Assembly: GCA_012845835.1 (NCBI GenBank)
Contig: JABAKD010000015.1
Span: forward strand, 3,148,609 to 3,212,608
Origin: Undaria pinnatifida
Taxonomy: Eukaryota; Sar; Phaeophyceae; Laminariales; Alariaceae
Reading direction: 5' to 3'
DNA: 64,000 nt
Made by a program: the position numbers and the translations under genes. The stretch's first letter is position 1. The number at the start of each line of letters is the position of its first letter. A model generated the notes under the pieces. That model was not told the origin of the DNA and made no database searches. It saw only the letters and a program-made list of their open reading frames with translations. Shown here one piece after another: positions 1-16,300 of this stretch.

Positions 1-85
1 TGGTAGATGGTAGTAGTAGTAGCAGTGGTAGATGGTAGTAGTAGCAGCGGTAGATGGTAGTAGTAGTAGTAGTAGTAGTAGGGGA
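1..85. repeat. TAG/GTA microsatellite
   Basis: Imperfect array of GTA/GTAGTAGCA triplets at the left edge, becoming a pure run near position 60-80. The serine-rich ORF across it is a product of the repeat. Confidence 0.9.
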
Positions 86-199
86 TCGACGAGAAGAGGG
101 GTAGGGTTGACTTCAATACAATGCGGGAGACCAACCTGTGAAACAACACATTCAGACAGCGGTGGGTCAGTCGGTCCTTCTACTACTAATACCGGAGGT

Positions 200-340
200 A
201 CTCCAAATAACCGCGGATCGAGTCGGGTCGGGTCAGGACGCGTTGGAAATCTCATGGGTCGAGTGGGGTCCGGTCAGGAGGTTTCTACATAATACGGGTC
301 GGGCCGGATCACTCTGACCCGATCAATCCGAGTTGCAAGA
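200..340. repeat. GGGTC-rich repeat relic
   Basis: Stretch dense in CGGGTCGGGTC-type motifs, followed by GTGAAAAGCC and a CACACA run. The same arrangement (CCCGACCCGACTC motifs, then GTGAAAAGCCCTGG, then CACACAC) occurs at 32,280-32,495, so it is a dispersed repeat. A shorter shared module (CCGCCAACAAG ... GAGCCTCAGATTCT) lies at 605-655 and, inverted, at 14,975-15,035. Nothing coding seen between 340 and 1,150. Confidence 0.5.
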
Positions 341-1149
341 GGGGATCCAACCCGTGAAAAGCCGTGGTATATCACACACACAAACTCCAAGTGATTTGTC
401 CTAACGAAATGGGTGCCATGCCAAGGCAGCCATATAGCCCCTTTAGACCTGGCGTTCAGTCCAGCACCAATTCATAAGAACCCCCCTCCAAGTTTTCGGA
501 GCCGTTCTGCTACGGGAGCCAGTCTTCTTCCGTACGTTACACGCAAATTCCACGTGATTTGCGCCAAAAAACAGGTGCCATACCAAGGTGGTCCTATAAA
601 GCATAGGCCCGCCAACAAGAAACTCCTACGGTATTGGCTATGAGCCTCAGATTCTGATTGTGACAGCACCCTCTTGAACAACCTTGAGCATAGGCTATTG
701 TATAGGATTTCAGCACAACGCTCGCGGCTAAGCACGACTTCTTAGTCCAATTTTCTTAGCGTTTGTCCATATAAGTGAGTCTTACTTTCTTACTATTAAT
801 AGGAACTTTCTTTTTACCAATAGACCTGCTTTTTTATTCCGACGCCAATTCAAAATATTCCCCCCAAAAAATGTCGGAGCCGTACTAAGGTAATCAATCT
901 TTTCATATAGACCTGCTTTGTCTTCACATCCAAAATTACAGCAGATTGTTAGCAAAAATTGTGGGAACCGATTCCGGTACTGTTCCCGGCATCGTTCCGG
1001 GAAACAACGACACAGTTATGTACCTACACGGCTTAAAAGAAGCTGATATCTGGACAACAGGGCGCCGCAGCGAGCTCGATCAACAGCCCTGAGACCTACA
1101 AAAAAAAAACGGTTCACACCACCACCCGCCGGTGATATGTCCCAACCCT

Positions 1150-1262
1150 CGAGAGGGAAGCTTGCGCGCCGTCAAGATACGCCTGGTACTTGTTGAACCC
1201 CCGCTTTCAATACGATATCCTGCAGCTGCCGCCGCAAGACTTCGGTGTACCAATGTCTGTTT
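1150..1262 (-). pseudogene. degenerate copy of CrtI-like exon (1,398-1,532)
   Basis: On the minus strand this segment repeats most of the exon at 1,398-1,532, including GCGGCGGCAGCTGCAG and the GGCGTATCTTGACGGC block. Length changes in the middle put the second half out of frame, and the CTCGAG donor region is only partly kept. It lies about 140 bp downstream of the real exon in the direction of transcription. It is a broken tandem exon copy, not a usable alternative exon. Confidence 0.75.
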
Positions 1263-1397
1263 AGGGTGTTATGTTGCAAAACAAAAACGTTTTGGGCGAA
1301 AATTGTGTGAGTTCCGCTAAAAAAAAGAATAGATTACCCCTGAAAAAAAAAAACGAAAAACGAACGTTTTATGGGGTCAAAGAAGTTCTATCCGAAC

Positions 1398-4953
<3,556 letters not shown>

Positions 4954-5251
4954 CTGTGGGTACAGGAGAGGAACGACGGAGGGAAGGCGGGGGGGGGGTA
5001 CTCACTTGTTGCTCACCTTAGTCATTTGACCATTGGCCACGCATCCCTTCAGACACGGAGCACCGTTCCTATTCCCAATGGAGACACTTCCAACATGTGG
5101 GCGCTTATTACGCTTCTTCAATATATTACATAGAAACTGTGTGCTTATCCTCTCCCCGTCCTGTTTTGCCTTCTGCGGCCACCATCTATCTCCTAGGATA
5201 GCGATCGTTTCCTCGCTACTCTCTAGTCTACCAAAATCTTCCATGTAACCT

Positions 5252-6022
5252 ACAGGCTGGCTGGTTCACGTTAAAAACAAGTTCTCTCCCCGGCGAATGC
5301 CGCTCGCAATATCCAGTCGAAGGGTGAATGTTTGGTATGATACTGCCCCCCATGACCAATGGAAGAGGGTGAGGGTGAAATGGCCAGTTTTGTTTTTAAC
5401 GGTCTCGGGCTGTCCAGGAGCGAAACTCGTATCGACCAATGGCAGGCCTTCATATTCTTCAATACTATTCGGTCTTTTTCCAAGCGGAGGTGAGAAAAAA
5501 AAAATCGCCGCAATTCCGATCAAAAACGGTTGGAAGTACTCCAAGGCATGTCTGTAGAAAGTTTCGTGCAGAAACTCGAACGTCTGACCTGCCTGTCTCC
5601 AAGATTAAGCAGAATCCGGCGAGAAAACTGGACCCTACACTAACGCCAAGTAAATTAAAGGAAATAATGCACTTTACTCGTTTTGACGCACAAAAGGCCA
5701 AATGTCCACGCCGCTTTTAAGATAGAGACCCTGAGATTTCGCACACGTGTTCTAGATGCCCATCCCGAGGCCTGACTCCGGATTATTTATTTATTTTTTT
5801 TAAATCTTTTTCGCCGAAAAAAAATGATCTAAGGTGCGCCACATTCGCCAAAAAATCTTAACTGACGAAAAATCAGAACCTCCCCCCCCCCCTCCACGGG
5901 TGAGGTTTTGGCAATGGCACATAGAAGACGTGTGCAAAAGTTGACGGTCTGAACCGAAAAAACGGCGTGGACATTCGGCGGAGAATATTTTTTGGGGTTA
6001 TATTACGCGAACCAGCCTGCAC
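5252..6022. mobile_element. family B TIR element, copy 1
   Basis: About 770 bp bounded by inverted ends CAGGCTGG(CTGG)TTCACGTTA and TTACGCGAACCAGCCTG. The internal sequence matches 54,127-54,857 over most of its length (for example GCGAAACTCGTATCGACCAATG, and CTTAACTGACGAAAAATCA near the right end). No transposase ORF, so non-autonomous. It splits the retroelement reading frame between RRLDV and MEDFG. No clear target duplication. Confidence 0.8.
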
Positions 6023-6326
6023 GTCTAATCTCCTCACCTCTTCTAACGCATCCCGCTCCTCCTTGAATATTTCATAATATCCTACTATGCGAGTCCTACT
6101 CTCTATCGTTGTGCCACACGCGCTCATATTTGTAGCCACGTCCTCCTCCTGCCCACTACTGGTACATCTCTTTCTTCTTTCTGGTAGGTCCAGGTCCCGT
6201 ACATGAAATCGCAGTTTCAGCTTTTTCGCGTACTCTATTGGGCCGTGCAGATACGTTTTCATTCCAGTATCTTCCCTCAACCCCCCGTATATCTCTAAGT
6301 GCTTCTCTTCTTTAACCTTATTTCTC

Positions 6327-7925
6327 AGACCGGTGACAATGGAAAGCCAAAAGTTTGAATTTCCTGAAGATCCCAGCCAACCTTTTCCTGAACGGTCGCC
6401 TATGGACCCATGTTTGGTAGAATTGATTTTCGAAACTTCCAGAATTCCGGAAAAAACGATTTCTCGCGGCGATCTTGGCCAACATTGGCCCGAGAAATTC
6501 TCAAGCAAATCTCGGATTAGACGCGGCGCAAGTTCGTGTTCTCCACACACTTCGTTCGACGAAATCAACGACAGCGTCGTGAACTCTGAACGTGGCGAGC
6601 TCGTCAGGGGCTCCGACCTCCCCTTGCTGTACAGCGCTTACTCCACGGCCGGTGGTTTGTGGCGGGCGCCGATCAGGCTTCTGTTAAAAACACATTTGGT
6701 GGCTGGTGTGTAGAAAACTGAGACAAAAACTCTCAATCGTCTCCCAACGGGCGAAAAACGGAATTGTGAGAGGATGTGACGGAAGACCACAGGACAACAC
6801 CAGCAACCTCTCACGCCCTAGGGCAAGGATCGAGATAAATTCTTCAGCGCTGTTACCTACACTCATGTGGCCTTGTCCGGAACGAAGAGGAGTGACCATG
6901 GGTTGTCTCTATCTCGAGATCGAAGGTCAATCGTGTTTGGTGGGCAGTGTTGAGCAAGGCTTGATGAAAAACAGACAAATTGACCTGTTGGACCGCATGA
7001 CCGAAAAAAGAGCCAGAAAAAAAATATGTCAAGGCTATTTCTTACACAGTCGAATTTGTCAGTCGAAAACGGCCTTTTTCGACTGAAGCCCAAATTGGGC
7101 TTTCTTACACGGTCGAAAAAGGGCTTTTTCGACTCAACTTTTTTCGACTGAGCCTTCCGACTGGGGGATCAAGTCGAAAAACTTGACTTTTTCGACTGGA
7201 TCTGCCAGTCGAGAAACTCAGTCGAAAAAGTTTACACCTGTTTTTTGAACCCATCGCAACGCTCATCCACCGCAAAACACACACCCACACGCCCACACAC
7301 CCATACCAGGTACCACACAGCAGTATCATACAACAGCGCCGACGCTGGCTTGGCTATCACTGCTGTTGCTTCTCGCCGCAAGTCAGCGTGGCGCACTCCT
7401 AGCTCCGCTTGCCAGCAGCATGTATCACACGACGGCAGCAGCGCGCGTTATTGATGCTATTTTGCCAACAACGGCTACGTCTGCTGTAGCTTTGGCGGCT
7501 CTCTCGGCTGAGTGCAACGTCACGAATGTAGCTTTGGCGGCTTTCGGCTAAGCCCAATGCCACCAACCCACTTGGACGAAGGTTCGTCGCGAGCGAGGCA
7601 CGCGTTGCTCGCGAAGAACACGCGAAGCACAGAGCTTTCAACCGATCTCCGACTGCCATACAGCAGTACCCCCTCACACCAACCGCCTATAGAAAGAGCA
7701 CAAAAACTATAAAATCGACTCGACCGCCGATAAGAAGGACCAGAAGAATCCAGTCGAAAAAAGTCCAGCCAAAAAGGGCCGTTTTCGACTGACCGAATCC
7801 GACTGTGCAACAAATGGCTTGAGTACTTTTTCCCCGGACGTTACCCGGAATCTTTCAGGAGATAACCCCCCCAAAAAGTATGGAAACCTTTTGGCCAACT
7901 ATCGGCTTTCCATTGTCATCGGTCT
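6327..7925. mobile_element. 1.6 kb TIR element inserted in the retroelement
   Basis: Ends are inverted copies of AGACCGRTGACAATGGAAAG (20 of about 22 bases; left 6,327, right ending 7,925). Outside them the retroelement frame resumes (EERERQA... on one side, LRNKVKEE on the other). ORFs of up to 126 codons inside are unrecognised. It hosts a second element at 7,045-7,807. Confidence 0.7.
7045..7807. mobile_element. 0.76 kb TIR element with AGTCGAAAAA iterons
   Basis: Inverted ends CACAGTCGAATTTG / TCAGTCGAAAACGGCC at the left match the reverse complement of GGCCGTTTTCGACTGA and CGACTGTG at the right, a TIR of about 35 bp with few mismatches. Sub-terminal regions carry many copies of AGTCGAAAAA in both orientations (7,060-7,225 and 7,745-7,800). 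No coding sequence recognised. Confidence 0.75.
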
Positions 7926-8341
7926 TGGCGCTTGCCTTTCCCTTTCTTCTATTCATTCTTTTACTTCTGTCTTGCACCCGCCAAACTTGTCTATAGACAG
8001 TACCTCTTCTTGATCTCCCCCTAAATCCTTCCATATTATCTTGACTACGTTATCCCGTCTTATTCCAGCACGCCTTTTTGTTATAATCTCCCGTACAGCC
8101 CCATCAACTATGGCTGGCAATCTCTTTTCTGGCATATTCTTTACGTTATGTTGCCATTTCAACTTCCTCACGTCTCTATTTGTTTCAAGTGGGTACATTC
8201 CTAGTTCTGCTCTGTACCAGGTATTACGTGTTGTACTTGAGCATCCTATTATGTTTTTAGCTACTTTCATCTGTACTGTTTCCAGTTGCTTGCGAACTTC
8301 GCGTTCCCTTCCAATACTTCTCCTGCATACTCTAACTTCGG

Positions 8342-9598
8342 AGGGGGGGGGGGGGTGCTGTCTGCTGTGGACTATTATGAAATTACTGAAATCGCCGGAC
8401 AGAGTTGTTTATCAATGCTATGCTGTACGAGTGATGCCGACTACAGGTATTTATATGTGCTCCAGGTGCTCAGGTGCTGGTCAGGTGCTCAGGTGCAACT
8501 GCCGCGTTGCGCTGCTTCTGTGCTGACGAGGCAAACTACGAAATGGAAACGGTCGATTTTGCACTTTGTACTTTTATACCTGGGGGTACAGAGATACAAC
8601 GGCATCATTGGCAATGGACATCAGTGCAAACAGTAGACAGTAGACAATAGAAGTACCTGGTAGACAGTAGACAGTACCCAGGTAGGTGGTAGACAGTACC
8701 TGGCACTGCGTAATACTGGTAGACAGTGCGTGGACCATCCTTTTTTTACTTGTTCAACATCAACCTGCAGCATTGCGACGAAAGCAGTAGTCACACCGCC
8801 GTGTTACGCAACACTTGACTCTATTGAAAATAATCAACGCCCACGCCTGCCTACTTGTCTCTTGCCCTTGCGATACAAGAAATACGCCCAAGCCACACAC
8901 CTACTACGAACACGAAGCCTCTTTCTCCGCCTTATATCCATCCGCCTTCTACCCTCATAACATGGTTGTTCTCACATGGTATTGTGGGCGGTGGAATCAC
9001 GAAGGCGTGAGAACAGCAGGTCGTAGCAGAGAAGATTATCGACATGGGACCGGACCGAGTGTATCTCCACCATCCGGCTGATTTCCTTTCAGCTTCAAGC
9101 ATATTGATGCCTAGTGTGAGTACCCTGTGCCCGCAGCAGTTGGGCTGTGCGTCGGCCCCTAGGAGCGTTCACATGAGACATAGGCCCCTTGTGGGAAACG
9201 CCATCCACAAAATATAGAAAACTTTAAAAACTCGTAGCCACCGAGAAGCCTCGGAGAAGGTCAGTAGTCGGCTACAGCATCTAGTCTAGTACGTGTGGTA
9301 CGCGGAACCTGGTGAGCGGTGAGGACCCGACCTGTCTACTTGGCCATACGTGCTGTAGCTCTCCTCTGATTCCATTGCGCTGCTTTGGTATGGTCTTGGT
9401 AAAAATCAAAGCCACAAAGTGAGTGTCGCTATTTGGATCGGATTCCGCCCATCTTTTTTCATATTATTAATACTAGTCGAATACGCGGGCTTGCTGGTTT
9501 GCTGGTTGCTGGTGCTGGCGCTGGTGCTGATGCTAGGTGCTGTTTTTGTTGCTGTTGGTGCTGGTGCTGGTGTTGCTTCCGTTGCTGTTCATGTTGTT

Positions 9599-9630
<32 letters not shown>

Positions 9631-10289
9631 TGCTGCTGTTGTTGTTGTTGCTGCTGCTGCTTCTGCTGCTGCTGCTTCTGCTGCTGCTTCTGTTGTTACT
9701 GCTGCTGCCTCAGCTTCTGCAGCTGGTGCTGCTGCTTCTGATTCCGCCGCTACTGCTTCCGTTGCTGCTGCTGTCGCCGTTTTGATTTAGTTGTTATCCA
9801 ATATTTTGTGCTGCTGTTGCTTTGTTGCTGCAGAAGCTAACGGAGAACGGAGAGCTGGCAGGGTCGAGAGCGAGAGCAGAAAATGATGACCTGCTCTGCG
9901 AGCTTCGACGGAGAGGACGCCCGAAGTCCTGCGGACTTCGACCGGTGAGCCCAGCTACCATACCTGGAATACCTCAACATCCCATCTCGTATGCTAGGCA
10001 TGGAGATGCCCTCTATGGCAACAAGTACGCAGTTGGGCTGAGGCGTTTTTAGCGAGGTGGGACAGCGCACCACGGGACGAAGCATTAAAAGGAAACTTCT
10101 GCACAGTCCCTATCTCCATCGTAATCTGCCTGCGTAGCGTGCGATGATTGGCGGAACAGTAGTGGGAACAGCAGTGGCTTCGAGTTTCCATCTTTGTCGA
10201 AGACAGCGGCAATCGCTCAGTTGCTGTGCTCTTGCCCAGCTTTCGTGAAAAAACTCCCCGCATTTCAACAGTCTGGGACCCCGTCCCCC
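8342..10289. other. divergent intergenic region with microsatellites
   Basis: Between the CrtI-like gene side and the THOC6-like start. Holds a G-run at 8,341-8,355, a TAGACAGTA/GTACCTGG minisatellite at 8,628-8,725, and GCTGCTGTTG microsatellite at 9,490-9,780. The missing first exon of the CrtI-like gene and the promoters of both genes should be in or near this interval, but I could not fix them. No clear TATA box was seen. Confidence 0.5.
9490..9780. repeat. TGC/TTG microsatellite
   Basis: Imperfect GCTGGTGCTGG then TGTTGTTGTTGCTGC triplets. Ala/Leu/Cys-rich ORFs in all three frames are artefacts. Confidence 0.95.
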
Positions 10290-10306
10290 ATGAAACGGCA
10301 ACGACA
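10290..10306 (+). CDS. THOC6-like exon 1 (MKRQRQ)
   Basis: ATG AAA CGG CAA CGA CA|GTAAGC. The 17 coding bases join over a 59-bp intron (C-run, then GCGTAG) to give MKRQRQNQYARGIQ. The start is chosen because it is the only nearby ATG that splices in frame to the WD40 exon. Confidence 0.6.
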
Positions 10307-13300
10307 GTAAGCGTAACCTCTTACCCCCCCTCCCCCCCCCCCCATCCCCCGCCTCCATGGCGTAGAAATCAGTATGCCCGAGGAATCCAGCTGGAGCGCC
10401 TTCGAGCAGCAGTGACAGTTTCAGCAGCGGTATTTTCTCCGTGCGGGGAATACCTTATCTGCGCCTCGGACTCAGGAAAAGTGGCGGTGTGGGAGCTGTC
10501 ACCGTACATGGAGAAAGAGGCATTTTCCGGAGGGGACACGTGAGTTTATTCCCCTGCCAGGAAGTAATTATACGTTTTCGTTATTGGGGAAAAATGCGCC
10601 AAGAAAATCACGCAACGTATAACATATATCGAGGGCACCCCTGCTAAGGCATATAACGACGACACAACACACCCGCCGAGGGTCAAAATTTTTTCAGGCG
10701 TGTAGTTTTTTATTTTTATTTTTCCCTGCACCCCTGCGTGTGGTTTGGTGTTTTTGTTTTGTTTTTTGTTTTTCGTAATCGCGAACAATAAATTGCGCAA
10801 GGTTCTGTGCGTTCTTTTCTGTTCGTTTGAGCGATCAAGGTATGCGGTGCTTGGAGATAACTTTCAGGGATAATGAAGCGCGTACTTGTAGCACACGACG
10901 GCAGTGTGTGATGACGATCGAGGGGTGAAAAAAACATACTATTAGTAGTAATGGGTCTATCTATATATGTGGGAAGGAAATTTTGACCGCACGCGGCGGC
11001 GCTGCGGATGCGCATGTGCGTGTTTGCGGCGCGCGCGACGTGTAACAGGGCGTCGCTCAAGAGAGGAAAGTAACAGTGGTGGGTACCACGTGGGGTACCC
11101 ACTTTTAAGATAAATTGCCACTGTGCAATTAGTGGTGATATGTTACTTGTGTTGAATACTAACAGCTACTTGATTATACTCGTCATCCAATGACCTTCGC
11201 AGCATATTGTACAGGGCGTTGATGGCCTTGATCCCTTTGTCATTTGATTTTCCTGTGAGCGGGTCCCTGATCTACGCTTTTGCAGTCCCCGAGATACTCA
11301 GATCGGCTGTGATACCAAGCATGCTATACATCCCACTTTAGTGCGGTGCCGCACTATGTGAGGAACCACTTTAGTGCGGTAACCCACTAGTCCAGGATGG
11401 TTCGGGGTCCCACTTTAGTGCGGTATTTTTCGCTAGACACGGCACCGCATTAGAGGTGAGTCCGGACTGCAGTGCTGTAATCGCATCGTAAGAAATATGG
11501 TCAATACACCATTAATGAACGAAAACATTATGTAGATCTATATTCCGTTTTGGAATATTCTTGAAAAAGAAGATTCCATAATCCAACCATTGGACGACTT
11601 TTTGCTTTTGACCAAGACACGAAAGACTAAGCAATACTATGGACTTACCTGCAAACAGCGTTGAAATACAGGGCATCTAGGGACTTGGAATTAACTTCGT
11701 GACGGAGCCTAGCAACTGCAGCCACTGCTGGGAAACTATCGCGCGCTGTAGATAATAGTCAGTGTTTCTGCTATAAACGGCAGCAACAACAGCTGTGCGG
11801 TTCTCATGCAGCCAGCCGAGAGGGCTGCACTTCGTTCTTGCTGTCGTCGTGCATGCCCTCGCCACGCACGTCTGTGTATTGTGAAGAGCTGCGCTGCTGG
11901 TAGTTTGTGTACTTCCACTATTATACGCGCCAATCTCGCATCCAAACAGGATCAATCCGTGCGCTGAAGAGATGAGTTTCGGCAATCCATCGGGCACACG
12001 AGAGAACCAGAACACAGCGAGTAGCACATTGCCAAGGGGAAAAACAGGATGGGGATTTAGATCAAGGCTGGGGCTACCCCAGGCGATGCTATTGAAACAA
12101 TGACCCTACAATATACTCAGTTATGTTATTTCCGAAACGACGCATTCTGCCTCGTGCCTCGTATTTGTTCTGCGCTGCTGGTACTGCTGGTACAGCTGGT
12201 ACTGCTGCTTGTGGTGGTATTGATCTTGGTGTTGGCGCTGATGCTGTTGTTTCTGGTGCTGTTGCTATTTATGGTCTTCCTTCCTTGCTGGTGCTGGTTC
12301 TGCTGTTATCGCTGCTGGTATTGGTGCTGGTGCTGGTGCTGGTGCTGGCGCTACTGTTACCGCTGTTGTTGCTGTTGCGGTTGATGCTATTGCTGCTACT
12401 TTTAGTGTTGTTGCCCCTATTGCTGTTGCGGCTACGGCTGCTTCTGCTTCTGTTGTTGTTGCGTTGCTCCTGCAGCTGCTGGTGGTGGTGCTACTGTTGC
12501 GGGTGTTGCTGCTTTTTCTGCTGGTGCTGGTGCTGGTGCTTATGCTGCTGTTGTTTCTGTTGTTGCCGCTGTTGTTGCTGTTACTCTTACTGTTGCTGGT
12601 GTTGTTGTTAGTGTTGGTGTTGGTGTTGGTTGTACTGCTACTGCTGGTGCTGGTGCTGCTCGGTTGCCCTTCTTATTAACGACAGGCCCGACAAGACCCC
12701 GGATCTATCGTTTCGAGCGGACAACTCCTGCATCAACTCGCTCAGCTTTGCGGGGAATCTTCTCCTGTGGTAAGAGGGCGAGCGGGGTAGTGAGGGAGGG
12801 AGGGAGGGAGGGAGGGAGGCAGGGAGGGAGGGAGGGAGGGAGGCAGGGAGGGAGGGAGGGAGGGAGGAAGAGGGACTCGGGCCACACCATGTTTGTATAT
12901 TGTGTGGTGCTTGCTATTTATGTTCTCACGGGGCTAGCTACTCCCGCGTAGCAGGGTTGGTTACGACTTGGACCGGCTTCGCCAAGGTGGTTGAAGTACA
13001 CTCGACTTACGCCCTGACCCTAACCTTGTCCCTAACCTCGACCGCATGGAACTTTGTCGGAATTGACATACAATATGGATTTGGTGTGGACTGTTTACCT
13101 CTTTGTGAAACTAGATCAATCATGGTTGATTTCTTTAAAGCTTACATCTAGAAGCCTTGAACCACATCCCCGAGCGCCTGAAAATGTTCTCGAAACGAAG
13201 TTGGAGTGAACAGTTTGTGTAAAATCAACCACTTTTGTCGAAGGTGGGCCACGGCGTAAAATCTACTGGCGTGCCCTGGTCCACGTACCCACCAATCCAC

Positions 13301-16300
13301 CAAGCCATGAATGCACGAACCTACGTATCCGCTAATCTACCTAAGGCATCCGCCAATATCCACCAGCCCCGCAATCCACAGACCGTACCCACCAATCCAT
13401 CAAATTAACCAACCCTACATCCCATCAATACTCTGTTCCATTTTTTTTCCACCTTTCCACCAATCCAATCCAACTATCCACAATCCAAATATCCTTTGAT
13501 CTACCAATCCACGAATCCACCCATCCACCACTCCATAAATCCAGGAATCCGTCTATACCGTATCCACCAGCATCCACCAGCTCACGGATTTATAGATCCA
13601 CCCATCTGCCTTCTGTACGGTATCTACCAAAGACCACCAACCCAATCCACCAACAACCCACCGTTTTATCAATCCTATTGCCACCTTTTAAGCTTTCCAC
13701 AATCCATCCACCAATCCACCAATTCATGAATGCACGAATCCACCTACGCACTTATTGGACAGATGGTCTCTACGTAGATCGATGCGAGTCGACGAGGGAA
13801 GAACATTCTGTACCTTTCTCGCGATAAAAGTGAAGGCGCGTAGCGTAGTGGCGAGGGGGGGAAAGAAAGAGCCTGCTTAGTGACCCCGGATCTGAGCTTC
13901 GTCGAGGGAGGGAGAAGAAGAGAGAAAAAAATCGAAGATAATAGAGGAGATGAGCAAAATAGCACCAAACAACCCTACCAATCCCTTAATCCACGAACCC
14001 ACCCCACCAACCCACCAAAATTCACTACCCCACCACCCCATCATCCTATCAACTCACTTTCCCACCTTTCTACGTTTTCCGCCAATTGCGCAGCGGGGGA
14101 GACGAGTCGCTGTTCGGCTGGCCATGGGCCGACGTCGTCACTGCCCTTAAGGAAGGTGGACCGCCTCCCGCGGCTTGCCCCTCCGCCTCCTCCTCCTCGG
14201 CCGTCGACTCCCGCCTGCTGAAGATGCAGTGCCCCCAGTCCGTGGGACGGAGGGGGGCTCGTCTCCCCTTCCCTGAGATTAACGACGTCAGTTTCGATGA
14301 GGTGCGGTCAGGTTTCGATGAGTTACAGGCGGTTTCGATTATTTTGATAAGGTGCAGGCGGTGTCGATGATTTTGCAGGTCCGATTTCGATCTCCCCTCT
14401 CTGCAGATCAACGCTGTTAGCTTCGATGAGGTGCGGTCGGCGTCTGCCGAGTAAGAGACGTTTTCGACAAAATTTGGTCGGGGTCTAACCATCTACGGTA
14501 TCTACGATATCTACTATGCCTACGAGGTCTAGATGATCTACGACATCTACGGATCCTGCTGGATCCTTTCCAGTATAACTTTCGTTCCACACGCCCGCTA
14601 CTCCCACCCACCTATGTTTGTGTGTGTCTTTTAAAGTGTTTAAAATATGTTTTAGCCGTGCGATCGCGGATTTTGTCGAAATTCGTATTTGGTATTTGTG
14701 TTTTGCCATAGTATTCCTTGCATACTTATTAATACCTGGTAGGCCATTATGGAACTGTTAGTCGGTTGCACTCGTCAACTTTCCTGAATGTCGTTGTTTG
14801 GGGCGAAGTGTACAGTATAAGCTCGCCAATAAGAAGGGGCCCAACAAAAACGGTGATGGTTCACTTTCGGCGGACGCTAAGAAAATGGAGTAAGAGATTG
14901 TGCTCAAAGGGCGAGGGCTACACTAAATCCAATATATTTGCCTATGCTCAAGGTTGTTTAAGGGTGGTGTCATGATAAGAATCTGAGGCTCAGTACAAAT
15001 AGGACAAAAAATCTTGTTGGCAGGCTTATACTGTGTAACTACTCAGGCGAGGAACTTCATAAAATACATATGTTGTTGTTGCACCCATATCGTAGCGTGC
15101 GTTTGACCTAAATTAACCACCCCTACCTGCGATTAACCGCTCGACAGTCGACCGGGCTGATTGTGTGTGCCGCCGGAGACGGAAACGCCTACGAGTGGGA
15201 CTTGGGAACTTTAAAGGCGGGATTTTCCGGGGGAGGGACGGGGGGAGGAGGGGTGACCGGGCCGGTGCGGACGTACGAAGGGCAAGGGGGGTATCTCCAC
15301 GCAGTGGCGGTGAGTTGGGAGTCTGCACGTGGGACAAAGCGGTAGATACAGTGGTGGGGGCGCTCCCAATTAGGCCGGTGTACGCCCGCCCAACATACCG
15401 GCACTATGCATGGTACTTGCACTGTTGGGACATGAGGTTGCTATACTAGGAGGGACGTGCCAGCCTGGCGTACCGGCACTATTCAGGGCACCTGGCACTG
15501 TTGGGAATAGCGTTACTATTAATAGGTCGTATACTCGTAGAGAGTCAGTATAGAGAGTTCCAGGTGTGCCAAGCTATTTCCACCGGCACAATAAAGGGCA
15601 GTGACAATATTCCATCGACATGTATAGACGGTTTATATAGAGAGCTCCAGCCATGCCAAGCGATCCAACCGGCAGTATAGAGGGCAGTGGCACCATTCAA
15701 CCGGCACTATTGGGACCCCCCCCCCATGCAGGCTTATTTTAGGCTGCAGCCTATGTATAGCTATGTCGTGTGCTTGTGCTGCAGTGAGCCCGTGCTCGTG
15801 CTGCAGTGAGCCCGTACTGCAGTGTGAACTCGTGGTACAGTAACGTGTTATTTTGTGAAAGAAGCAGCACAAGCATGTGTAGTTGCATCGCGCGCTCGTA
15901 TACCAGTATGTATTACAGCCAGCCACATGCCGTGTGCAAAGTTTTTCAAGGAGGCGTGCCACGATGGTGTAGCTATAATATCGCGCAACCGTAGTACAGT
16001 GAGCGCTCGCAGTACAGTGGCAAGGCGTGCACATGTTGTTTCGTCGCACGTGACGTGTGCCATTCAGGACTAGATGGGATCAGGCGACGGTTTCGTTGGA
16101 CTGATTCCGCCACCCCACCCTCTCCGACCATGCCTTACCCAAATTATGGAAACCCCCCAATCTAACCGAATTCATGTCGAAATCCCCTAAATTGATAAAC
16201 TGACCACAGGGCGCAGATGGATCGTCTCTCATGGCTACATGGGATAATATAACGGTTACATCGGGCTGATTCCACCACCGCACCCGCCACGGCCATGTCT

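Larger units (their letters stand above)
5002..8341 (-). mobile_element. decayed retroelement, C-terminal coding part, minus strand
   Basis: Read from 8,341 down, fragments follow each other in one protein order. First is KLEYAGEVLEG (8,335-8,300), then RAELGMYPLETNRDVRKLKW to FGGCKTEVKE (8,270-7,953). Next, LRNKVKEEKHLEIYGGLRED to ALEEVRRLDV (6,330-6,015), then MEDFGRLESSEETIAILGD to GCVANGQMTKVSNK and stop (5,244-5,002). The style is that of the region after a reverse transcriptase domain in non-LTR elements. The CxCG...H...C zinc-knuckle-like site is damaged here (ACGTTIESRTRIVGYY). The order is broken by a 1.6 kb TIR element at 6,327-7,925 and a family B element at 5,252-6,022. The 5' end is cut at a G-run (8,341). 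Family identity is from recall; no RT catalytic core is present. Confidence 0.7.

Noticed and set aside
5266-5720. Overlapping ORFs on both strands at 5.3-5.7 kb
   Set aside because: They lie within the family B TIR element, and the matching element at 54.1-54.9 kb does not keep the same frames.
9419-9790. Ala/Leu-rich ORFs of up to 123 codons before the THOC6-like gene
   Set aside because: Three open frames over a GCTGTTG microsatellite; no domain and no splice fit.
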